From Thermoleophilia bacterium (GTDB taxonomy: Bacteria > Actinomycetota > Thermoleophilia > Gaiellales > Gaiellaceae): DNA of 6,094 bases. The stretch spans positions 1 through 6,094 of the forward strand of contig JAOUEK010000138.1 of assembly GCA_029858755.1 (NCBI GenBank), read 5' to 3'. The position numbers and the translations under genes are program-made. A model generated the notes under the pieces. The model was not told the origin of the DNA, did not search any database, and worked only from the letters and a program-made list of their open reading frames with translations. Below, one piece after another: positions 1-4,881 of this stretch; within the stretch, counting starts at the first letter, position 1; each line of letters starts with the position of its first letter.

Positions 1-479
1 ACCAGGATGCCCGACTCGTGGACGCGCGCCATCGTCTCCGTGAGGTCGAGCCTCCCGACGCTGCGCCCGAGCCGTAGCCCGGCGCGCGGTGCCGTGAGCA
101 GGTCGGCGAGCGAGGCGGCGACCTCCCGCGGCGCGTACCTGCCACGGACGGTGTTCCCGACCGCCTGCCTGACGACCTTGCCGTACGGGCGGGAGAGCGG
201 GAGGCCGGCCGGGCTGAAGAGCACGAGCGCGCTCACCCGGCCGGGCGCCGCCGCAGCGGCGAGCAGGGCGACCGCGCCACCCGTCGAGTGCCCGGCGAGC
301 ACGACCGGCTCGGGCTGCCGCCGCACGAGCTCCGTGGCCCACGCCGCGAGCGCGTCGAGCGACCCGCCCGTCCGGCGGAGCGGCGGCGGCTGCACCGCCG
401 TCCACCCCTCGGGGAGCCCCCTGGCATACGCGGACGCGCGCGCGCCGTAGCCGGGAAGGAAGAGCCCGCGCCCTGCCAT
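1..479 (-). CDS. alpha/beta hydrolase, C-terminal part beyond window edge
   Basis: The visible 159 residues are the N-terminal part of an alpha/beta-hydrolase-fold enzyme, probably a soluble cytoplasmic esterase, lipase or related serine hydrolase; the substrate cannot be told. An early FLPGYGA segment (residues 7-13) sits where the strand-3/oxyanion-hole loop of the fold lies. The nucleophile elbow is LAGHSTGG (61-68), so Ser65 is the predicted nucleophile, followed by an Ala-rich helix and the strand VSALVLFSPAG (82-92). The catalytic Asp and His would lie beyond position 1 and cannot be checked. I chose ATG at 479 because it sits just before the first fold strand. An in-frame GTG at 551 would add 24 residues with no domain-like look. 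No clear Shine-Dalgarno precedes the ATG, so the start is moderately sure. The gene is transcribed away from the palindrome-bearing spacer and divergently from the DUF4389 gene. Fold assignment is confident; specific function is not. Confidence 0.85.
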   Translation of the reverse strand, partial: MAGRGLFLPGYGARASAYARGLPEGWTAVQPPPLRRTGGSLDALAAWATELVRRQPEPVVLAGHSTGGAVALLAAAAAPGRVSALVLFSPAGLPLSRPYGKVVRQAVGNTVRGRYAPREVAASLADLLTAPRAGLRLGRSVGRLDLTETMARVHESGIL

Positions 480-562
480 GGGGCCAGCATGCCGGATGCG
501 AGCCGGGTCGGATCGACCCTTCGTCCGCAGGGGCTGACCGACCCTCGACACGGGGCGGCGCG

Positions 563-576
563 GGCGCCCGGGCGCC
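563..576. repeat. 14-bp GC palindrome
   Basis: GGCGCCCGGGCGCC is a perfect self-complementary 14-mer lying between the first and second cores of the repeat cluster. In such GC-rich DNA a palindrome made only of G and C is less surprising than the mixed-base one at 621-646, so its meaning is uncertain. Confidence 0.5.
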
Positions 577-582
577 GGAAGC

Positions 583-606
583 CGTGTCGGAGACAAGCCC
601 GACACG
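583..606. repeat. inverted repeat, 8-bp arms, 8-nt loop
   Basis: CGTGTCGG (583-590) pairs with CCGACACG (599-606) around the 8-nt spacer agacaagc. The arms share the core of the stronger palindrome 15 nt downstream, so the two read as diverged copies of one unit. Confidence 0.75.
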
Positions 607-620
607 AAGACAACGCGACC

Positions 621-646
621 CCGTGTCGGACTTCAGTCCGACACGG
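621..646. repeat. perfect 12-bp-arm palindrome
   Basis: The left arm CCGTGTCGGACT (621-632) and right arm AGTCCGACACGG (635-646) are exact reverse complements separated by only TC. The spacing is too short for a relaxed RNA loop, though a stem with its innermost pairs open would fold strongly in RNA or single-stranded DNA. No T-run follows on either strand, so it does not look like a canonical intrinsic terminator, and it lies between divergent genes where none is needed. An operator for a dimeric repressor or a REP-like element fits better. Confidence 0.85.
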
Positions 647-738
647 TTGTGACACGGCTGTCCCACAAAACCCGCGGCGACGCCGCGACTGCCGCGCCGA
701 TTCGCACTCGCCGATCGGGGGAACATCCGCCAAGGGTG

Positions 739-751
739 CGGGGAAACCCCG
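739..751 (+). other. small hairpin upstream of DUF4389 gene
   Basis: The arms CGGGG (739-743) and CCCCG (747-751) flank an AAA loop, 35 nt before the GTG chosen for the next gene. It could form in the 5' leader of that transcript. It overlaps an in-frame alternative GTG at 736. No function can be assigned. Confidence 0.35.
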
Positions 752-786
752 TCGTCTGGCGCGCGTCCGCGTGGGACGCTGCTCGC

Positions 787-2184
787 GTGAGCCCCGGTCG
801 GGTTCTGCTGATCGTCTTCGGGAGCATCGGCGCCCTCGTGTCTGCGGTGGTGCTGGCGGGAGGCTGCGCGATCCTCGGCGCGAACGAGTGGGCGCGCGAC
901 ACCGAGGGGTTCTTCACCGCCGGCCCGGAGCGTCTCGACACGTCCACGTACGCGCTCACCTCCGAGGGCCTCTCGATCGCCGAGGACGTCCCGGACTGGC
1001 TCTTCGGCGAGGGCGGCATCGCCGACCTGCGCATCCGCGTCGGCTCGAGCGAGGCCCGGCGGGACGTGTTCGTCGGCGTCGGCCCGCAGGACGCGGTCGA
1101 CCTCTACCTCGCCGACGTGGCGCACGACGAGGTCAGGGACCTCGAGTTCAGCCCCTTCGACGTGCGCTACACGAGGCGGCCGGGCGAGCGGGCCCCGGAG
1201 CCCCCGACGGAGCAGACGTTCTGGGTCGCGCAGGAGTCGGGGCCGGGCACGCAGACGCTCGTGTGGGACGTCGCCTCCGGGTCGTGGGCGGTCGTCGTGA
1301 TGAACGCCGACGGCTCGGACGGGGTCGGCGTCGACGTCTCCGTCGGCGTCCGCGTCGGCTTCCTGGAGGAGCTCGCGGCGGGGCTGCTGATCGCAGGCGG
1401 CCTCGGGCTCGTGCTCGCCGCGCTGCTGATCTGGCTCGGCGTGCGCGGGCGGGCGGAGCCCCCGCCCGGCGAGTCTCCGCCGCCCGCGGGCGCTCCGCCG
1501 GGCGTCCCGCAGGAGCCGGCCGGCTACCCCGTCACGGTCGAGGCCGAGCTCGACGAGGCGCACCTGTCGCGAGCGCTGTGGCTCGTGAAGTGGCTGCTCG
1601 CGATCCCGCACTACGTGGTGCTCGTGTTCCTCTGGATCGCGTTCTGGGTGCTGACGGTGATCGCCTTCTTCGCGATCCTCTTCACCGGCCGCTATCCGCG
1701 CTCGATCTTCGACTTCAACGTCGGCGTCGTGCGCTGGACGTGGCGGGTCGCCTTCTACGCCTACAGCGGCCTCGGCACCGACCGCTACCCGCCCTTCACG
1801 CTCGGCGACGCCGACTACCCCGCGCGGATCGAGATCCCGTACCCCGAGCGGCTGTCGCGCGGGCTCGTGCTGGTGAAGTGGTGGCTGCTCGCGATCCCCC
1901 ACTACCTCGTCGTCGGCATCTTCGTGGGCGGCGGCTGGTACGCGTGGGACTGGTGGTACGGCTGGGACAGGTGGAGCGCGCCGTCGATCGCCGTGATGGG
2001 GCTGCCGCAGCCCGGCCTGATCGGGCTGCTCGTGCTCTTCGCCGCCGTGACGCTCCTCTTCGCCGGCCGCTACCCCCGCGACCTGTTCGAGCTCGTGGTC
2101 GGGCTCAACCGCTGGGTGTTCAGGGTGCTCGCCTACGTCACGCTGCTGCGCGACGAGTACCCGCCGTTCCGGCTCCGCCCCTGA
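787..2184 (+). CDS. membrane protein with two tandem DUF4389 domains
   Basis: This 465-residue integral membrane protein has no known biochemical role. The order is: TM helix at about 6-28; an extracytoplasmic domain at about 30-195 of a type that often precedes DUF4389 in actinobacteria (TYALTSEGL at 54-62, VFVGVGP at 94-100, [10 protein letters not shown] at 107-116); TM helix at 199-218; a Pro-rich linker at 223-246; then two DUF4389 units. Unit 1 (261-338) carries [18 protein letters not shown] and RYPPF. Unit 2 (357-463) carries [19 protein letters not shown] and EYPPF. Unit 2 contains an extra Trp-rich loop at 381-396. I chose GTG at 787 because it starts just before TM1, with a weak GGGA at 773-776. 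The frame is open back to an ATG at 649, but that extension is Arg/Pro-rich and overlaps the palindromes. The LAGGC at 24-27 only loosely resembles a lipobox. The family is confident; function is unknown. Confidence 0.88.
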   Translation: MSPGRVLLIVFGSIGALVSAVVLAGGCAILGANEWARDTEGFFTAGPERLDTSTYALTSEGLSIAEDVPDWLFGEGGIADLRIRVGSSEARRDVFVGVGPQDAVDLYLADVAHDEVRDLEFSPFDVRYTRRPGERAPEPPTEQTFWVAQESGPGTQTLVWDVASGSWAVVVMNADGSDGVGVDVSVGVRVGFLEELAAGLLIAGGLGLVLAALLIWLGVRGRAEPPPGESPPPAGAPPGVPQEPAGYPVTVEAELDEAHLSRALWLVKWLLAIPHYVVLVFLWIAFWVLTVIAFFAILFTGRYPRSIFDFNVGVVRWTWRVAFYAYSGLGTDRYPPFTLGDADYPARIEIPYPERLSRGLVLVKWWLLAIPHYLVVGIFVGGGWYAWDWWYGWDRWSAPSIAVMGLPQPGLIGLLVLFAAVTLLFAGRYPRDLFELVVGLNRWVFRVLAYVTLLRDEYPPFRLRP

Positions 2185-2189
2185 GCGCC

Positions 2190-2306
2190 TTACCGCTTGA
2201 TCCGGACGCGCTTGCCGCAGCGCAGGCAGCGGGCCCTGCGCTCGGTGAGGAAGAAGCGCTTTGCGTCTGGCACCTTGTGCCCCAGCAGCTTGCAGCGCAG
2301 CCTCAC
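2190..2306 (-). CDS. 38-residue putative zinc-binding mini-protein (DUF1660-like)
   Basis: The frame GTG (2306-2304) to TAA (2192-2190) encodes 38 residues. It begins VRLRCKLLGHK and ends with RCLRCGKRVRIKR. Potential metal ligands are Cys5, His10, Cys27 and Cys30, a C-x4-H...C-x2-C pattern like a minimal zinc ribbon. The CKLLGHK and CxRCG segments resemble the small DUF1660 family, first noted in prophages; that match is from memory of the motif and not from a search. The protein is strongly basic (13 Arg or Lys by eye), which would suit nucleic-acid binding. Its start overlaps the oxidoreductase stop in a GTGA, a common sign of translational coupling, so it is likely the last gene of that transcript. 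Its stop lies 5 nt from the stop of the converging DUF4389 gene. A chance frame is possible at this size, but the ligand pattern, the overlap and an exact fit to the available gap argue for a real gene. Confidence 0.72.
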   Translation of the reverse strand: MRLRCKLLGHKVPDAKRFFLTERRARCLRCGKRVRIKR

Positions 2307-3313
2307 GCGTCGGGCCCCACGCGGACGAGCATCTTCCCGGTGTTCTCCCCCGCGAGCAGGCCGATGAACGCGCGCGGCGCGTGCTCGATCCCGTCGACGA
2401 CGGTCTCGCGGTAGCGCACGGCGCCGTCACGCACCCACGGGCCCATCACCGCCAGGAAGTCGCCGATCCGGTCGTAGTGGTCGGAGATGATGAAGCCGCG
2501 AATCGCCAGCCGCTTCGTCACCACCATGAACATGTTGCCGGGGCCCGGCCGCGCCTCCGTGTCGTTGTAGCGGGAGATCGCCCCGCAGGCGACGATGCGC
2601 CCGTGCAGCCGCATGGCGCCGATCGCCGCCTCCAGGTGGTCGCCGCCGACGTTGTCGAAGTAGACGTCGATCCCGTCCGGCGCCAGCTCGCGCAGCGACC
2701 CGCGCACGGGCCGGTCGCGGTAGGAGAAGGCCTCGTCGAAGCCGAGCTCCCGCAGCCACTCGAGCTTCTCCGGCGCACCTGCGCTGCCGATCACCCGGCA
2801 GCCGAGCAGCCGAGCGACCTGGCCCGCCGCGCTGCCGACGGCTCCGGCGGCGCCCGACACGAACACGGTCTCCCCCTCGCTCGGCGCGCCGAGCTGCGTC
2901 AGGCCGTACCAGGCCGTGAAGCCGGGCATGCCGAGCACGCCGAGCGCGGTCGAGACAGGTGCCAGCGCCGGGTCGACGGGGAGCAGCCCCCGGCCGTCGG
3001 AGAGCGCCCACTCGCGCCAGCCGAGCTGGTGCAGGACCCAGCTGCCCTCCGGCCACTGCGGGTTGCGGCTGGCCTCGACCCGGCCGACGGCGCCGCCCGT
3101 CAGCGCCTCCCCGAGCGCGAACGGCGCCACGTACGAGCGGGAGTCGTTCATCCGCCCGCGCATGTACGGGTCGACCGACAGGAAGGCGTTGCGGATCAGC
3201 ACCTCCCCCTCGGAGGGATCGGGGAGAACGACCTCGGCCAGCTCGAACAGCGACTCGTCGGGCACGCCCTGCGGGCGGGCGACCAGGCGCACCTCGCGGC
3301 TCGTGACCGGCAT
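2303..3313 (-). CDS. NADP-dependent oxidoreductase, zinc-independent MDR family
   Basis: The 336-residue product is a cytoplasmic medium-chain dehydrogenase/reductase of the group holding CurA (curcumin reductase), leukotriene B4 12-hydroxydehydrogenase/prostaglandin reductase and plant alkenal double-bond reductases. These reduce alpha,beta-unsaturated carbonyls with NADPH. Visible marks are SVDPYMRGRM (46-55), typical of this subgroup; GMPGFTAWYGL (128-138); the Rossmann glycine motif SGAAGAVGS (153-161); FDNVGG (219-224); and ENTGKMLVRV (323-332). The Cys/His zinc ligands of classical alcohol dehydrogenases are absent, as expected, and the length is normal for the family. ATG at 3313 fits the family N-terminus, though no strong ribosome site is seen. 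It is divergent from the AlgH gene across 60 nt, and its last codon overlaps the start of the mini-protein gene. The family is very sure; the natural substrate is not, although detoxification of reactive enals or quinones is a reasonable inference. Confidence 0.94.
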   Translation of the reverse strand: MPVTSREVRLVARPQGVPDESLFELAEVVLPDPSEGEVLIRNAFLSVDPYMRGRMNDSRSYVAPFALGEALTGGAVGRVEASRNPQWPEGSWVLHQLGWREWALSDGRGLLPVDPALAPVSTALGVLGMPGFTAWYGLTQLGAPSEGETVFVSGAAGAVGSAAGQVARLLGCRVIGSAGAPEKLEWLRELGFDEAFSYRDRPVRGSLRELAPDGIDVYFDNVGGDHLEAAIGAMRLHGRIVACGAISRYNDTEARPGPGNMFMVVTKRLAIRGFIISDHYDRIGDFLAVMGPWVRDGAVRYRETVVDGIEHAPRAFIGLLAGENTGKMLVRVGPDA

Positions 3314-3373
3314 GCCGGGATGCTACTGGCGCCGGTGCGCCCGGCACCGGGCGGCGTCGGCGACAATGAGCAC
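3314..3373. promoter_or_regulatory. 60-nt divergent spacer with inverted repeat
   Basis: The spacer between the divergent oxidoreductase and AlgH genes must hold both translation starts' upstream signals. It contains the inverted repeat CCGGTGC (3332-3338) / GCACCGG (3344-3350) with a 5-nt spacer. Its central position would suit an operator acting on both genes, but 7-bp GC-rich arms may arise by chance. I see no clear -35/-10 pair. The AlgH frame is open through the spacer, with in-frame ATG at 3320 and GTG at 3335, so part of it could be coding. Confidence 0.4.
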
Positions 3374-3919
3374 GTGGAGTCGCTCCAGGGCAACCTCCTG
3401 GTCGCCGGGCCAGGTCTCGTCGACCCCAACTTCCGGCGGACGGTCGTGCTCGTCGGCGAGCACGGCGACGAGGGGGCGATGGGGGTGGTGCTCAACCGCC
3501 CGTCGCCCGCCTCCGTGGAGGAGGCGGTGCCGCTGCTCGCAGAGCTCGTGGGCGAGCGGGAGCTGGTGCACGTCGGCGGCCCGGTGCAGCCGCAGGCGAT
3601 CGTCGTCCTGGGCGAGTTCGAGGAGCCGGAGCGCGCCGGGGTGCTCGTCTTCGGCACCGTCGGCTTCCTGCCCGGCGAGATCGAGGGCGCGGAGGAGGTC
3701 GGTGCGCTGTCGCGGGCGCGCGTGTTCGCGGGCTACGCCGGCTGGGGTGCGGGGCAGCTCGAGGAGGAGCTCGCCGAGGCGGCCTGGATCGTCGAGCAGG
3801 CGCTTCCGGACGACGTGTTCACGGACGACCCGGACGGGCTGTGGAGCGCGGTGCTGCGCCGCAAGGGCGGCACCTTCGCCCTGCTCGCGACGATGCCGCT
3901 CGACCCGGCCCTCAACTGA
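3374..3919 (+). CDS. YqgE/AlgH family protein (UPF0301)
   Basis: This 181-residue product matches the conserved UPF0301 family in full length (usually about 180-190 residues). The family is widespread and was named for a Pseudomonas gene linked to alginate regulation; its molecular function is not settled. Hallmarks are GNLLVAGPGLVDPNF (6-20), the HGDEGAMGVVLNRP segment (30-43), HVGGPVQ (66-72), FLPGEIE (98-104) and FAGYAGWGAGQLEEEL (118-133), ending in a GGTFALL strand (165-171). I chose GTG at 3374 because MESLQGNLLVA-type starts are usual in the family. The ATG at 3320 or GTG at 3335 would add an unmatched Pro/Gly-rich tail. An ATG at 3366 is out of frame. No strong Shine-Dalgarno is seen. 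It is followed after a single nucleotide by the sugar kinase gene, implying co-transcription. Predicted cytoplasmic: no signal peptide or TM helix. Confidence 0.93.
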   Translation: MESLQGNLLVAGPGLVDPNFRRTVVLVGEHGDEGAMGVVLNRPSPASVEEAVPLLAELVGERELVHVGGPVQPQAIVVLGEFEEPERAGVLVFGTVGFLPGEIEGAEEVGALSRARVFAGYAGWGAGQLEEELAEAAWIVEQALPDDVFTDDPDGLWSAVLRRKGGTFALLATMPLDPALN

Positions 3920-3920
3920 G

Positions 3921-4826
3921 GTGGCGGCGCTCGGGGTCGTCGGCGAGGGCCTCGTCGAGCTCGGGCTGGAGCCGCCGCCCGACCCCGCGGTCGCGCTCGG
4001 CTTCGGCGGCGACGTCGCCAACGCGGCGGTGATGGCGTCGCGCCTGGGCGCCGCCGCCCGCATCGGCGGCCGCGTGGGAGACGACGCGCTCGGACGCCGC
4101 CTGCTCACGTTCTGGGCGGGGCAGGGGGTCGACGTGCGGCATGTCGTCGTCGACGCGGGCGGCCCCACCGGCATCTACGTCAACGAGCGCGGCGCCGAGG
4201 GGCCGCACCGGTTCGACTACCACCGCGCCGCGTCAGCCGGGTCGCGGCTGGCCGTCGGCGACCTCGGCGACGGCTTCTTCGCCGGGCTCGGGGTGCTGCA
4301 CGTGAGCGGCATCACGCTCGCCGTGTCCGAGTCGGCGGCGGCTGCAGCCCTCGACGCCGTCGAGCGGGCCCGCGCCACCGGGGCGCTGATCTCCGTCGCG
4401 GTCAACCATCGCCCGGCGCTCGGCGGCGAGCCGGGCGCGCTCGTCCGCCTCGCCGAGACCGCGGACGTGGTCTTCGCCTCCGACGAGGAGGCAGCCGGCG
4501 TGTTCGGCGCGGCCACTCCCGCCGAGCTCGCGACCAGCCTCGGCGGCGTCGCCGAGGTCGTGGTCACGCGGGGCGCCGAGGGCGCGGTGCTCCACCACGG
4601 CGGAGACGGCACCGTGCAGCGGGCGCTGCCGGTCGAGGTCGTCGACCCGGCGGGCGCCGGCGACGCGCTCGCGGGCGCCTACCTGGCGTCGCGACTCGGG
4701 GGCGCCGAGCCGGTGCGGGCACTCCGCGTCGGCGTGGCGGCGGCCTGCCTCTCGTGCCGCTCGCGGGGATGCGCTCTCTCGTACCCGGCGCGCGCCGAGG
4801 TCGAGCGGGCCGCAGGTCCAGCTTGA
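3921..4826 (+). CDS. PfkB-family sugar kinase, 2-keto-3-deoxygluconate-kinase-like
   Basis: The 301-residue product belongs to the PfkB/ribokinase family, cytoplasmic enzymes that transfer phosphate from ATP to a sugar hydroxyl. The N-terminal strand VAALGVVGEGLVEL (1-14) and GFGGDVANAAVMASRLGA (27-44, substrate-side signature) are typical. The ATP-side signature DPAGAGDALAGAYLA (242-256) includes the anion-hole GAGD with Asp248 as predicted base. The segment TGIYVNERGAEGPHRF (83-98) followed by YHRAASAGSRL (100-110) resembles 2-keto-3-deoxygluconate kinases more than ribokinases, suggesting KDG or a related acid sugar as substrate. One oddity is SVAVNHRP (158-165), where KDG kinases usually have an Asp before the xNxR motif (FDxNxR). 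GTG at 3921 begins right at the first strand, 1 nt after the AlgH stop, so translation is probably coupled. No aldolase or transporter gene is in view to confirm the pathway. Family very sure, substrate tentative. Confidence 0.92.
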   Translation: MAALGVVGEGLVELGLEPPPDPAVALGFGGDVANAAVMASRLGAAARIGGRVGDDALGRRLLTFWAGQGVDVRHVVVDAGGPTGIYVNERGAEGPHRFDYHRAASAGSRLAVGDLGDGFFAGLGVLHVSGITLAVSESAAAAALDAVERARATGALISVAVNHRPALGGEPGALVRLAETADVVFASDEEAAGVFGAATPAELATSLGGVAEVVVTRGAEGAVLHHGGDGTVQRALPVEVVDPAGAGDALAGAYLASRLGGAEPVRALRVGVAAACLSCRSRGCALSYPARAEVERAAGPA

Positions 4827-4848
4827 GCCGGCACTCACATCGTCCCGA

Positions 4849-4877
4849 TTGACACGAAAGCAAGGCCGGGCGAGGAT
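4849..4877 (+). promoter_or_regulatory. candidate sigma-70-like promoter for sensor kinase
   Basis: A perfect -35 hexamer TTGACA (4849-4854) is followed, after exactly 17 nt, by GAGGAT (4872-4877). That matches three of six -10 positions, including the important second A and final T. It lies in the only gap between the sugar kinase and the sensor kinase. Transcription would begin near 4884, so the mRNA would be leaderless or have a very short leader, favouring the GTG at 4897 over 4882. The same bases double as the best ribosome-site candidate for 4882, so both readings cannot be fully right. Confidence 0.45.
4872..4876 (+). promoter_or_regulatory. candidate ribosome binding site deciding GTG 4882
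   Basis: GAGGA lies 5 nt before the GTG at 4882, good spacing. For the alternative in-frame GTG at 4897, the nearest purine-rich block (gggag, 4892-4896) abuts the codon and is too close. This supports 4882 if the message is transcribed from further upstream, for instance by readthrough from the sugar kinase gene. Confidence 0.45.
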
Positions 4878-4881
4878 CAGG

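Larger units (their letters stand above)
546..657. repeat. cluster of alternating inverted copies of a 9-bp core
   Basis: Six copies of the core CCGTGTCGG or its complement CCGACACGG, exact or nearly so, lie within about 110 bp: cgacacgg at 546-553, ccgtgtcgg at 582-590, ccgacacg at 599-606, ccgtgtcgg at 621-629, ccgacacgg at 638-646 and a variant tgacacgg at 650-657. Adjacent copies in opposite orientation form hairpins at 583-606 and 621-646. A third imperfect stem (647-668, ttgt-gaca pairing with tgtc-acaa around two bulged C's) follows. The arrangement resembles REP/BIME-type intergenic palindromes or a cluster of binding sites for a dimeric regulator. The sequence alone does not decide between these. 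Confidence 0.75.
480..786. other. divergent intergenic spacer with palindromes
   Basis: This 307-nt stretch separates the start of the minus-strand hydrolase from the start chosen for the plus-strand DUF4389 gene. I find no protein-like reading frame in it. Frames that cross it are extensions of GC-rich shadows or an N-terminal extension of the DUF4389 frame that is Arg/Pro-rich and unlike the domain. It holds the alternating inverted repeats at 546-657, a 14-bp palindrome at 563-576 and a small hairpin at 739-751. It must carry the promoters of both flanking genes, but I see no convincing -35/-10 pair on either strand. Confidence 0.7.

Noticed and set aside
621..646. Palindrome as an intrinsic terminator
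   Set aside because: It lies between divergent genes, has a 2-nt spacer and no following T-run on either strand.
546..657. Repeat cluster as a CRISPR array
   Set aside because: Cores are only 9 bp, alternate in orientation and have irregular short spacers, unlike the same-direction 24-37-bp repeats with uniform spacers of a CRISPR array.
649..786. 46-residue extension of the DUF4389 protein from ATG 649
   Set aside because: The ATG lies inside the repeat cluster. The extension is Arg/Pro-rich, gives a long tail before TM1 and looks unlike the family, so GTG 787 is preferred.
844..866. Lipobox in the N-terminus of the DUF4389 protein
   Set aside because: LAGGC has Ala rather than Leu/Val/Ile at -3 and is embedded in a continuing hydrophobic helix, so a plain TM anchor is more likely.
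288..2414. 708-codon open frame on the plus strand
   Set aside because: It is out of frame with the DUF4389 gene over the whole recognised domain, extremely Arg-rich, and runs through the palindromes and into the antisense of the oxidoreductase. It is a shadow.
2261..3373. Long N-terminal extension of the AlgH frame
   Set aside because: The frame is open far upstream but runs antisense to the well-recognised oxidoreductase and has no family similarity. The AlgH family N-terminus begins at GTG 3374.
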